From Nonomuraea polychroma (GTDB taxonomy: Bacteria > Actinomycetota > Actinomycetes > Streptosporangiales > Streptosporangiaceae), in NCBI RefSeq assembly GCF_004011505.1, contig NZ_SAUN01000001.1, positions 2,170,001 to 2,234,000 of the forward strand: DNA of 64,000 bases. Direction: 5' to 3'. This document shows positions 15,201 to 22,915 of the stretch, in pieces. Both the position numbers and the translations under genes were made by a program. Below the pieces are notes generated by a model. It was not told where the DNA came from, searched no databases, and saw only the letters and a program-made list of their open reading frames with translations. The first letter of the stretch is position 1, and each line of letters starts with the position of its first letter.

Positions 15201-17849
15201 CGAGCCGAGGATCTCCTCGTACAGCAGCGCGGGGCTGATCGTGTGGCGGGCTCCGGCCACCGTACGCAGCCGGTCGGCGTCGAGATCGGCGATGAAGCTC
15301 AGCATGCGCGGGTTCTGCGCAAGGGCGAGGAGGTCCTTGATCTCGCCCATCAGTGACATGCGGGCCACCGCCTCGGTGGCGTCGTCGAACCTCTTGTCCA
15401 GGTAGGAGCGGATCTGGTCGGGCGTGAAGTCCTCGACACTGAGCACCCGCCGCTGCGGCAGCACCCCCACCATCTCGCCGAGCGAGGTCAGCACCTGGCT
15501 GTTCGACTTGAAGTGCTGGGTACGGCTGGCCACCACGATCTTCGCCTTGTCCTCGGCCGCCGCCAGCAACGTGGCCAGGTGGTCGGCCGCCCGGTCGTAG
15601 GTCAGCCGGGTCACCAGCTCGTCGAACCCGTCGAACAGCAGCACGATCCGTCCCTGCCGCAGCAGGTAGCGGAACGCCTTGAGGTCGATGAACTCCTCGC
15701 CGTGGTTGGCCAGGTGCGCCGCCACCAGCGCGTCCACCGAATGCGCCTTGTCCAGGGCACGCAGCTCGATGAGGACCGGCGTCAGGTGCGGCAGCTCGGC
15801 CGGAATGCGGCGGGCCAGCTCGCGCAGCGCGAACGTCTTGCCGTGCCCGAAGTCGCCGAGCAGCAGCAGGAACCGGCCGTGGTCGGTGGACAGCAGGCGC
15901 ATCAGCTCGTCCGTCAGCCCGTTCCTGACCTGGCTGCCCGGCCGGTCCAGCTCGCGGTAGCGCTGCGGCACGTACAGGCCCGGCGGGTAGCGGCGGTCGG
16001 TCGTCAGCCTGGCCGTCTGCTCGGTGACGTAGCCGGTCAGGTCGAGCAGGCCCTGGAACTCGGTGAAGCTGCGCAGCCGCACGCCCTTGCGCATGAGGTC
16101 GTCGCGGACCGCACGGGACGCGGGCGGCCCCTGGTAGACCAGCTCGGCGGCCAGGCCGGTGGCGTGCGCCTGCCGGGCGAAGGCGTCGGCCGCCTCCGCG
16201 GTGACCGCGCCGGCGTGCGCGCCGATCATCGTCTGACGGACGAACCCGTCCTCCGGGTGGGTCACCACGAGGTGGGAAGCGAATCTGCGGATCTTGGCCC
16301 GTTCGTGCCGCGCCTCGCAGACCTCGGTGATCCGGTCGAGGAGCAGCTCGACCGGGCTGGGCTCGCGCTCGTCCGGCTTGGGCCCGGGCGACGGGGCGGG
16401 CGGGGCCTCGCCGGTGAACGTCGCCCGCGCGGCCCGCCACTTGTACGACACCGGCTCGGGCTCGCCCATGTCGGGCCGCCACGTGCGCAGCCCGTCCGGG
16501 GTGATCTCGACGACCTGGTGCCGCCCGGCCCGCGGCGCGGCGATCCGCCCCTCGGCGGCCTCCAGGGCTCCGCCGTGGAAGAGCAGGTTGAGCCGGTGCG
16601 CGAGCAGCCGTTCGAACGTCGGCGCGTCCCTCAGCTCGCCCGGCGGATGCCCGATCGCGCCCAGTCGCAACCACGCGCTCTCCTCGTACGGCCTCAGCCG
16701 CTCGGCGAACCAGGCCGCCTGCGCCTCGCCCAGCAGCGCGTACGCGTCCCGTTCCAGATGGCTCATCGCCATCGTCGAATTGAGCCCCGCCACGACCACC
16801 TTCAGGTCGGGCACCTCGAACAACGTCCACGGTTGCCCGCCGTCGAACACCCGGTCGTCCAGCCCCTGATACACCTCGCCGAACAACCCGGCGAAATGCC
16901 GCCACTTGGGCCAGTAAGGAGGCTGCGGGCTCACGTCGTCGGCCTCGCACGTCATGAAGTAGGCGTTGGCCGCCGCCTTGGTGACGTCGCGCGGCCCCGG
17001 CAGCAGCACGAGCCGGTGCGGCTCCAGCCCGATCAGCAGCCGCAGGTCGGTCACGAACCGCGTCGCCTGCCCGAACTGCCCCAGGCTGCCGGACTCGGTC
17101 AGGTCACCACTGACGATCATCAGGTCGGGGCGGGGCATGCCCCGGTCGTACATGGCGGTCAGATCCGCCCAGATCCGCGCCTGCATGTCCTCCGGCGTGA
17201 ACGGGTCGCCCGGGTCGGGCAGCGCGCGGCCGAACCGCGGGCCGCCGATGTGCAGGACGCTGATCGACTCCCGCCCGCGCTCGGAGCTCGCCGCGGGCGG
17301 GAACTTGGGAGCCGTGACCGGGGCGCGGCGCGCCCTTGCCCGCTCACCGGGCGGCGGCAGCGTCGGCGCTGCCGCCGGCACGCCGGAGCCGTCGGGGAAC
17401 GCCGGCGCAGCCTCGGGCTTGGCCCGGCCCGCCAGCGCCTCCCTGACCCGGCCCAGCAGTAACGCCCTGGCCTGTCCCGGGTCGGTGACGCCGAGCAGGT
17501 CGACCCAGGTGATCGTGGACAGCAGGCCCTCCAGCTGGACGTCCTCCATCCGGATCGTGACGAGCTTGTTGGAGGGGTTGTCCGGATCGGCCCGCAGCGC
17601 CGCCTGCCACTCCATCCGGCCGTACCGGGAGGTCAGGTAGTTGCGCGAGAGCACCGCCACCACCAACTGCGCCTCGCTGACGCCTCGGTCCATGAAGTCG
17701 ATGAAGTTGGTGCCCGGCACGAAGTCCCACGCCTGGATCATGGTCTTGTAGCCCGCCGCCTCGAGCTCCCAGGCGATCCACGTGGCCCACGCCGTGTCGG
17801 CGGGGGAGTAGCTGACGAAGATGTCGGTCGGCCTGCCGTCACGCGCCAT
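12282..17849 (-). CDS. STAND protein: TIR, degenerate phosphoesterase, NACHT, pentapeptide, WD40
   Basis: A giant protein of 1855 residues (numbered from ATG 17849, chosen for the AAGGGA ribosome site; an ATG at 17891 would add 14 residues and overlap the divergent gene). Order: TIR domain, residues 9-130 (DIFVSYSPADTAWATWIAWE; SRNYLTSRYGRMEWQAAL with probable catalytic Glu80); disordered linker; calcineurin-like phosphoesterase, about 195-470, with most metal ligands replaced; an unassigned alpha/beta region, about 505-645; NACHT NTPase with Walker A GDFGHGKT (Lys671) and Walker B VLLFDGFDE (about 738); helical region; pentapeptide repeats, about 1040-1130 (ADLRGASLKGEDLSARDL); 15 WD40 repeats, about 1175-1805, enough for two propellers. 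Known STAND proteins sense a ligand with the repeats, oligomerise through NACHT and activate the effector; TIR effectors usually destroy NAD+. Role in phage defence or signalling is inferred. Confidence 0.85.
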   Translation of the reverse strand: MARDGRPTDIFVSYSPADTAWATWIAWELEAAGYKTMIQAWDFVPGTNFIDFMDRGVSEAQLVVAVLSRNYLTSRYGRMEWQAALRADPDNPSNKLVTIRMEDVQLEGLLSTITWVDLLGVTDPGQARALLLGRVREALAGRAKPEAAPAFPDGSGVPAAAPTLPPPGERARARRAPVTAPKFPPAASSERGRESISVLHIGGPRFGRALPDPGDPFTPEDMQARIWADLTAMYDRGMPRPDLMIVSGDLTESGSLGQFGQATRFVTDLRLLIGLEPHRLVLLPGPRDVTKAAANAYFMTCEADDVSPQPPYWPKWRHFAGLFGEVYQGLDDRVFDGGQPWTLFEVPDLKVVVAGLNSTMAMSHLERDAYALLGEAQAAWFAERLRPYEESAWLRLGAIGHPPGELRDAPTFERLLAHRLNLLFHGGALEAAEGRIAAPRAGRHQVVEITPDGLRTWRPDMGEPEPVSYKWRAARATFTGEAPPAPSPGPKPDEREPSPVELLLDRITEVCEARHERAKIRRFASHLVVTHPEDGFVRQTMIGAHAGAVTAEAADAFARQAHATGLAAELVYQGPPASRAVRDDLMRKGVRLRSFTEFQGLLDLTGYVTEQTARLTTDRRYPPGLYVPQRYRELDRPGSQVRNGLTDELMRLLSTDHGRFLLLLGDFGHGKTFALRELARRIPAELPHLTPVLIELRALDKAHSVDALVAAHLANHGEEFIDLKAFRYLLRQGRIVLLFDGFDELVTRLTYDRAADHLATLLAAAEDKAKIVVASRTQHFKSNSQVLTSLGEMVGVLPQRRVLSVEDFTPDQIRSYLDKRFDDATEAVARMSLMGEIKDLLALAQNPRMLSFIADLDADRLRTVAGARHTISPALLYEEILGSWLAFEERRARVPGSATALTAEELLRVVTALALRLWESGESLLGVDELTEIGETLTDLAGGHLSAEHAAHAMGSGSLLVRTEEGMFGFIHASVMEWLIARHIARDDVTLLSRRPLSALTVEFLCDLADVRALRAWVADPPADDVSRANAVKIAARLRTPARADLRGASLKGEDLSARDLREVDLTGADLSEATLAGTNLSRAVLRDAKLTGARLDGAVLTGADLTGADLSGARLAQVDLSDAAVEGARWHRASLINVTGTLPRLPGAAVVPGQPVEVEFAPAAIGVPYGYHFQTTRLPEPVAYSPDGATIAIGNEDGSVLLCAGGAPVRTLQGHRGRVYAVTFAGDLLATGASDGAVLLRDALTGELRHTLTGHADGVWPVRLSPAGDLVAAGGGDGVVRVWETATGRRVHELDGHEAPIYTAAFVHGALVTGDAAAVVRVWDLASGRMTRTLDGHHGKVYRVLAAPDGRLLVTGDEAGVLRVWDTATWELRHTLTGHQGSIYCVAFSPDGSLLASGDTACSVRLWDPVGGVARGVVTTHPAFVYHVAFSPDGRTLASGDSSGVIRLQPVDGGQRVELSGHRSSVWPFAYRPDGRQLVTTSNDGTVRLWDPDTGKCQRVIRGHGRRISSVRFSADGSMLATSGNDGVVRVWEPRTGRRLREFTGTSDRLISAVFSPAEPVLATSSNDGGVHLWNATTGDYARELNAETDHVWAEAFNPDGTMIATANDDDSVKIWNRPTGRLAVNLMDHRGRVRSIAFSPDGVYVATGCDDKLVRIWHVASGGRVATLEGHTDRVYAVAFSPSGRHLASAGNDGRAMVWELRPSQPWQPRLLHTLEGHDGRLWSLAFNATGDRLATGGDDLVVRVWETVGGRLLHELAGHARRVWSLAFSPAADLLASAGDDGVVILWEGGERRATLLGLPEGWAALAPDGRYKIHGAPAGQFWHVIGMSRFELGELDPYLTTVRQVPLDSPF

Positions 17850-17889
17850 GCCGCTCAGTATCCCTTGCTGCGTCGGCGTTTTGCAGGCC

Positions 17890-19077
17890 ATGTGCGATCA
17901 TCGACGGGTGTGGCGGCGTTTCGGAGTGCTCGACTGGATCAGGATCGGGCTGCTGGTTCTGGGTGTGGTCTCGGTGCCGGTCGGGCTGCTGCCCTGGGAG
18001 GCCGCGGCTGAGAGCCTGGACGACATCGGGCCTCTGCTGATCTTCCTCGTCGCCGTCATCGTGCTGGCCGAGCTGACCAAGGAGGCCCAGGTCTTCGACG
18101 CCATCGCGGCGCGGATGGCGGTGCTGGGCCGCGGCAACTACGCCGCCCTGTTCTTTCTTTGTACGGCTTTCGCGTCTTTTGTCACGATATTTCTGAACTT
18201 GGACACCACGGCGGTGCTCCTCACCCCCGTGATGCTCGCCCTGGCCCCCAAGGCCCGCATCGCCGCCCTTCCCCTGGCGATGACCACGATCTGGCTGGCC
18301 AACACGGCGAGCCTGCTGCTGCCGGTGTCCAACCTGACGAACCTCCTCGGCATGGAGAAGATCGGCCTGGACGCGCAGGAGTTCGCGGCCCGCATGTGGG
18401 CACCCCAGATCGTCTCCATCGCCGTGACGATGGTGTTCCTGTGGGTGTTCTTCTGGCGTCGCGGCGAGCGGCGCGACCTGCGCTACACGCCGCCGCTGCT
18501 GGAGCCGGTGGCCGACCGGGTGTTGTTCGGCGTGGCGTCGGCCGGGTGCCTGCTGTTCATCGTCCTGCTGCTGCTCGAGACGCACGTGGCCGTCGCCGCC
18601 ACCGCGGCCGCCGCGATCGTGCTGGGAGCCTTCCTGGTGCGCGCTCGTGAGCGTTTGACGTGGAGCCTGTTCCCGTGGCAGCTGGTGATCTTCGTGACCG
18701 GGCTGTTCCTGGTGGTGCCCATGCTGAGCAGGAACGGCCTGTCGGACCTGATGACGTGGATGATCGGCACCGAGGGCGATCCCTACCGCACGGCCGCCGT
18801 GGGCGCCGGGTTGTCCAACCTGATCAACAACCTGCCCGCTTACCAGGCCGTCGAGACCGTCATCCCGGCCGCCGAGCGGGACCGTTTACTGTCCCTGCTG
18901 GTCGGGACCAACGTGGGCCCGGTCGTGACGCCGTGGGCGTCGCTGGCCACGCTGTTGTGGTTCGAGTCGTGCCGCCGCCACGGCGTCAAGGTGCCGATGC
19001 GGCGTTTCCTGCTCACCGGCGCCGGGCTGGCCGTCGTCGGTCTGCTCGCCACGGTGTGGGCGCTGGTCGCGTTATGA
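17890..19077 (+). CDS. ArsB/SLC13-type anion permease
   Basis: About 395 residues with 10-11 membrane segments. Repeated hairpin motifs FLNLDTTAVLLTPVMLALA and NLINNLPAYQAV with LVGTNVGPVVTPWASLATLLWF are typical of the ArsB/CitMHS/SLC13 ion transporter superfamily; the second is strongly reminiscent of ArsB and NhaD. It could export arsenite or carry another anion or Na+; no ArsR or ArsC gene is nearby to decide. The start is uncertain: ATG 17890 or GTG 17908, neither with a good ribosome site. It is divergent from the STAND gene with at most about 40-60 bases between, so they share a promoter region. Confidence 0.75.
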   Translation: MCDHRRVWRRFGVLDWIRIGLLVLGVVSVPVGLLPWEAAAESLDDIGPLLIFLVAVIVLAELTKEAQVFDAIAARMAVLGRGNYAALFFLCTAFASFVTIFLNLDTTAVLLTPVMLALAPKARIAALPLAMTTIWLANTASLLLPVSNLTNLLGMEKIGLDAQEFAARMWAPQIVSIAVTMVFLWVFFWRRGERRDLRYTPPLLEPVADRVLFGVASAGCLLFIVLLLLETHVAVAATAAAAIVLGAFLVRARERLTWSLFPWQLVIFVTGLFLVVPMLSRNGLSDLMTWMIGTEGDPYRTAAVGAGLSNLINNLPAYQAVETVIPAAERDRLLSLLVGTNVGPVVTPWASLATLLWFESCRRHGVKVPMRRFLLTGAGLAVVGLLATVWALVAL

Positions 19078-19080
19078 GCT

Positions 19081-19323
19081 TCACGCGGCGGCCAGCGCGT
19101 AGGCGCCGGCGACGGCGTTCAGCGCCCAGCGCATCCGCATCACGTACGTCTCGGGGTGGTCGCCGGCCTCCTGCGCCACGTACGCCGCGCACCACCCGGA
19201 GTCGCCGCCGCACGCGCACAGCCGCTCGTCCACGGCCTCGCGGATCTGGTACGGGGACAGCTCGTCGGACGGCTGCAGGGCGGTCGTGAAGAGCACCTGC
19301 GCCAGCTCGGTCGTGGTCATCAT
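19081..19323 (-). CDS. Small conserved-type protein, unknown function
   Basis: Eighty residues beginning MMTTTELAQVLFTTALQPSD, with a cysteine cluster (ERLCACGGDSGWCAAYVAQE) and a helical C-terminus (MRWALNAVAGAYALAAA). I recognise this type of short actinobacterial protein but no function. GAGGAG six bases before the ATG supports the start. It converges with the permease, with 3 bases between stops. The three cysteines could bind a metal; this is not certain. Confidence 0.6.
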   Translation of the reverse strand: MMTTTELAQVLFTTALQPSDELSPYQIREAVDERLCACGGDSGWCAAYVAQEAGDHPETYVMRMRWALNAVAGAYALAAA

Positions 19324-19428
19324 GTCGGGCTCCTCTCACACGGTGCCGTTGTCCGGCTCCCTCTAAAGAGACGTCGAACGGCGGCGGAACTCATCGACAT
19401 TCGACACACAATTTCTGTGCACTTTTCC

Positions 19429-20229
19429 TCAGTGGAGAAGGGCGAGGAGTCCGGGGATTGCGCGCGGGTGGGCGGCCACGAAGCTGCGTTGCTCGGGGGT
19501 GGTGTCGATGCACGCCTCGAACGGGCCGCCGTCGAACGTCCTGATCTCGATGCCCGCCTCCTGGGCGAGCAGCGCGCCCGCCGGCAGGTCCACCAGCTCG
19601 GCCCGGTAGCCGACGATGCCGTCGATGTCGCCGCGCGCCAGCATCGCCCACGACAACAGCGGCGCCCACAGTTGCAGCACCCTGCGCGCGTTGAGCTCCA
19701 GAGCCTGCTTCAGCGCGCGTACGGTCGCGTCGTCTCTGCTCACCCCGTGCCCCTGGGTCCAGGCCAGCAGCGGCCCGTGCGGGCGCGGCGCGTACGGCGG
19801 CGCCAGGCGCACCCCTTCGGACGAGAGCGCGCCGCGCCCCCTGACGGCCGACCACGTGTGGGCGGAGACCGGATCGTGCACCACGCCCAGCACCGGCAGC
19901 CCGTCCCGGCACAGCGCCACCCCCACCACGAACGCCGACAGCCCGATCGCCACGTTGTTGGTGCCGTCCAGCGGGTCGACCAGCCACGTCCACTCGCCGC
20001 CCGCGTCCCCGACCAGCCCTGACTCCTCGGCGATCACCGAGTGCGAGGGATAGGCGGTCAGGATGCGCTCCAGCAGCAGCTTCTCCGAGGCGAGGTCGAG
20101 ATCGGTGACCACGTCGCCCGCCCCGCCCTTGGCGCGCACCCCGACAGCGCCCCGGGTGCCCTCCAGGAGCAGGGCCCCGGCGGCCTCGGCGGCTTCGACG
20201 GCGACCGTGCGAGCGTGGTCCAGATCCAT
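19429..20229 (-). CDS. Inositol monophosphatase / CysQ-type phosphatase
   Basis: A 266-residue Mg2+-dependent phosphatase. The family motifs are intact: metal-binding IAEESG (about residue 67), WLVDPLDGTNN (the WxxDPxDGTxN box) and C-terminal AELVDLPAGALLAQEAG in place of WDxAAG. Family members dephosphorylate inositol-1-phosphate, PAP, histidinol phosphate or fructose-1,6-bisphosphate; nothing here selects one. It begins ten bases after the stop of the cupin gene, with GAGAGG six bases before its ATG, so it is the third gene of the operon with the membrane protein (20851-21894) and the cupin. That pairing suggests the phosphatase works on a small-molecule signal; inference. Confidence 0.85.
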   Translation of the reverse strand: MDLDHARTVAVEAAEAAGALLLEGTRGAVGVRAKGGAGDVVTDLDLASEKLLLERILTAYPSHSVIAEESGLVGDAGGEWTWLVDPLDGTNNVAIGLSAFVVGVALCRDGLPVLGVVHDPVSAHTWSAVRGRGALSSEGVRLAPPYAPRPHGPLLAWTQGHGVSRDDATVRALKQALELNARRVLQLWAPLLSWAMLARGDIDGIVGYRAELVDLPAGALLAQEAGIEIRTFDGGPFEACIDTTPEQRSFVAAHPRAIPGLLALLH

Positions 20230-20239
20230 CAGGTGCCTC

Positions 20240-20854
20240 TCAGGTCAGGTGCGCGGTGATCAGTCGTACGGCCAGGGCCGTCTCGTCGCGGTCCAGCGGC
20301 TGCCTGGACACCTGGTGCGGCCCGGCGCCCAGTGGGCCGAGCGACAGGTCGCGGCTGCCGGGCCGGCCGCGGCCCAGCGCGATCGTGGCCGCCTCGCCGC
20401 CCTCGGGGACGACGCTGCTGTGGAAGCGGCCGGACGGCAGCGTGTAGGTGTCGCCGGGGCCGAAGACCTCCACCAGGCCGGTCGCGTGCCGCACGGTGCG
20501 GCTGGTCGGCGAGATGCGGTCGCCGTCGGTCCCGCTGACGACCTCGAACACCCGGTGGGTGGCGTCGGCGCCGGCGTCGGTGACCACCGCGTGCACGTTG
20601 CGCATCTGGCCGTAGAGCACATGGCTCACGAGGTCCCAGCTGTGGCAGTGGATCTGCGAGGTGGTGCTCTGGGCGTGCGCGAGCGAGTCGGACCACAGGT
20701 GGAGGCATACCCCCTCGCCGCCGTCCCGCTCCAGCGGCAGGCAGACGAACCCGAGCGGGTGGCGCACCGCGGTCACCGGGCCCGCCAGCGCCCCGAGAGC
20801 CCACGACCTGCCCCGGCCCTCGCGTAACAGCTGGTGCACGGCGTGGTAGCTCAT
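20240..20854 (-). CDS. Cupin-fold protein of unknown function
   Basis: A 204-residue protein starting MSYHAVHQLLREGRG. The stretch HLWSDSLAHAQSTTSQIHCHSWDLVSHVLYGQMRN resembles cupin motif 1 with several histidines, and GPGDTYTLPSGRFHSSVVPEGGEAATIAL resembles motif 2, so a double-stranded beta-helix with a metal site is likely, in the general style of cysteine dioxygenase. No catalytic activity is assigned. Its ATG overlaps the stop of the upstream membrane protein as ATGA, so translation is coupled. The phosphatase gene follows after ten bases. Confidence 0.65.
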   Translation of the reverse strand: MSYHAVHQLLREGRGRSWALGALAGPVTAVRHPLGFVCLPLERDGGEGVCLHLWSDSLAHAQSTTSQIHCHSWDLVSHVLYGQMRNVHAVVTDAGADATHRVFEVVSGTDGDRISPTSRTVRHATGLVEVFGPGDTYTLPSGRFHSSVVPEGGEAATIALGRGRPGSRDLSLGPLGAGPHQVSRQPLDRDETALAVRLITAHLT

Positions 20855-21894
20855 GGCCCACCATAAGGATCCACGGCACGCAACGCCTTGCGGGCGATGT
20901 CCACGACGTCGTGGCCGTTGTAGGACTTGGGCAGGGGCATCCCGATGCGCTCGAACAACTCCTGCACCTCCTCGATGGTGGGCTCGTCGCTCAGCGGCGC
21001 CTTCTTGTACATCTCCAGGGGCACCCGCCGGGCCTGCTCGAAGCTGAGCCGCAGCTCGGTGTCGCAGTTCTCGTAGTAGAACGTGCCCGCCAGCGCCGTC
21101 ATCGCCATGTTCGGGTCCTCGACCGTCATGATCAGGCGCGTGGTGGACAGGTCCCAGCGGAACGTCGTCATCGTCCGCGACAGGCCCACCGCGATGTCGA
21201 GGAGGCCGTAGCGCTGCCGGTGCCAGAAGGCGGCCAGGATCGTCGCGTACGACTCCTTCCTGACCCGGTCGGTCGTCCACGTCTCGCCGGTGCCGTCGGG
21301 CACGTCGGACAACGAGCGGCGGTAGTGAGCGTACGTCTCGCACACCTCGGCGTCGGACGGGTCGATCACCTCGATCCTGATCGTGAGATGGCGCTTGTCC
21401 CTCCGGGCCGCGGCCACGCACTCGGGGAGGGTGACCGCGCGCATGTAGGTGCCGGTGCCGCCCTTGAAGCTCCATCTGGCGGTGTCCTTGCGTGCCTCGG
21501 CGTGCGACTGGGCGATCTCCTGCCTGCTGCCCAGCACCCGTACCAGTTGCAGCGTGTCCAGGGCCCGGCGGGTGCTGTGGGCCAGCGTCTCGATCTGCTC
21601 CAGGCGGGCCAGCCGCACCGGCAGCTCGGCCAGCACGCCCGAGGTGATCGTCTTCTCGACGGGCGCCTGACGGGCGCGGTCGCGCAGCAGCGCGGTGGCC
21701 ACCAGCGCGAGGATGACCAGGGTCGCGGCGGTCACGAGCTGGCGCTGGACGTCCTCGCCCTTCGGGCCGAAGATCTCGTGCGGCATGATGCCGAGCACGC
21801 CGACCACGATGGCCAGGCCGAGCGCGATGGCGCCGTCGGCGTTCCGGGCCGCCCATGGGGCGACCCGCTTCATCGCCGCCATGAACCGTGCCAT
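20851..21894 (-). CDS. Two-pass membrane protein with large cytosolic domain, unknown
   Basis: A 347-residue protein with two N-terminal membrane segments (IALGLAIVVGVLGIMPHEIF and LVTAATLVILALVATALL, residues about 23-73), a coiled segment (LARLEQIETLAHSTRRALDT) and a mixed alpha/beta cytosolic domain containing WSFKGGTGTYMRAVTLP and YGLLDIAVGLSRTMTTFRWD. The RxVTLP part and the late hydrophobic strands have a loose likeness to regulatory phospholipase-D-like or nucleotide-sensor domains, but I cannot assign a family. ATG at 21894 has a GGGGCGAG ribosome site. It heads a three-gene operon with the cupin (ATGA overlap) and phosphatase, and may be a membrane sensor for them. Confidence 0.6.
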   Translation of the reverse strand: MARFMAAMKRVAPWAARNADGAIALGLAIVVGVLGIMPHEIFGPKGEDVQRQLVTAATLVILALVATALLRDRARQAPVEKTITSGVLAELPVRLARLEQIETLAHSTRRALDTLQLVRVLGSRQEIAQSHAEARKDTARWSFKGGTGTYMRAVTLPECVAAARRDKRHLTIRIEVIDPSDAEVCETYAHYRRSLSDVPDGTGETWTTDRVRKESYATILAAFWHRQRYGLLDIAVGLSRTMTTFRWDLSTTRLIMTVEDPNMAMTALAGTFYYENCDTELRLSFEQARRVPLEMYKKAPLSDEPTIEEVQELFERIGMPLPKSYNGHDVVDIARKALRAVDPYGGP

Positions 21895-22042
21895 CGCTCG
21901 CCCCGCCGTTCGACGATCAGTCAGTTCCCGAGGTCATGGTAACGACCATGCCACGCGACCACCAGAGAACGATCACGTGGCGAAAGGTGCCGGGGAATAT
22001 TGCCTCGAGCCGGATGAGGGCCGCTCGGTAGGATCCCTGGGC

Positions 22043-22873
22043 ATGATCTTGGATCCTGACGTGCTCGGATACTACGAGCGCGGCGGTGAGCTGACCAGGC
22101 TGCGGCACGGCCGTAACCGGCTGGAGTTCCTGCGCACGCGGGACGTGCTGCGCCGCACGCTCCCGCCGGCGCCCGCCCGGGTGCTCGACGTCGGCGGCGG
22201 CACGGGCGTGCACGCCGAATGGCTGGCGGAGGAGGGGTATGAGGTCGAGCTGATCGACCCTGTCCCGCTGCACGTGAGGGAGGCGTCGGCGCTCCCCGGC
22301 GTGACCTCGCGCCTGGGCGACGCCCGCGACCTGCCGGTCCCGGACGGGGAGGCGGACGTGGCGCTGTTACTGGGGCCGCTCTACCACCTGCCGGACCGCG
22401 CCGACCGGCTACGCGCCCTGTCGGAGGCCCGCCGCGCCGTGCGTCCGGGTGGGCTGGTCGCGGTGGCGTTCATCAGCCGGTACGCCGCCCTCCACGACAG
22501 CGTCTACCACGGATACCTCATCCGCGAGGAGCAGCGCGCGGCCGAATACCACGCGATGGAGACCGGTGTGATGATCTCGCCCCGGGCGGAGGGATTCCGC
22601 GGTTACCTCCACGACCCCGACGAGATCGTGGGGGAGTTCGCCGACGCCGGCCTGCCCGAGCCGCGCCGCTACGGCCTGGAGGGCGCCTTCTGGCTCTACG
22701 GCGACGTCGACGACTGGCTGGACGACGACGAGCGGCGCGAGCTGCTGCTCGACGCCGCCCGTCGCCTGGAGTCCGAGCCGTCCCTCTTGGGCGTCAGCGG
22801 CCACCTCCTGGCCGTCACGACGGTGTGGGCCCGACCGTCAGCCGCTCCAGCTCCTCGGCCGGCAGCGACGTGA
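22043..22873 (+). CDS. SAM-dependent methyltransferase, class I
   Basis: A 276-residue methyltransferase. Motif I VLDVGGGTGVHAEWLAEEG binds SAM; VELIDPVPLHV gives the acidic residue at the end of strand 2; DVALLLGPLYHLPD is motif II/post-I; RAVRPGGLVAVAFISR is motif III. Length and pattern fit the UbiE/Methyltransf_11 group. The acceptor is unknown. The ATG at 22043 gives the normal N-terminus although the frame is open further upstream. It is divergent from the membrane-protein operon with about 150 bases between and converges with the Spo0M gene with 42 bases between stops. Confidence 0.82.
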   Translation: MILDPDVLGYYERGGELTRLRHGRNRLEFLRTRDVLRRTLPPAPARVLDVGGGTGVHAEWLAEEGYEVELIDPVPLHVREASALPGVTSRLGDARDLPVPDGEADVALLLGPLYHLPDRADRLRALSEARRAVRPGGLVAVAFISRYAALHDSVYHGYLIREEQRAAEYHAMETGVMISPRAEGFRGYLHDPDEIVGEFADAGLPEPRRYGLEGAFWLYGDVDDWLDDDERRELLLDAARRLESEPSLLGVSGHLLAVTTVWARPSAAPAPRPAAT

Positions 22874-22915
22874 CGACGGGCGGTTCCTCCCGCTTGCGGC
22901 GGGAGGACGAGCCCA

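Noticed and set aside
12870..17462. Long plus-strand ORFs opposite the STAND gene
   Set aside because: Antisense of WD40 and NACHT coding sequence; no family features and wrong third-position bias.
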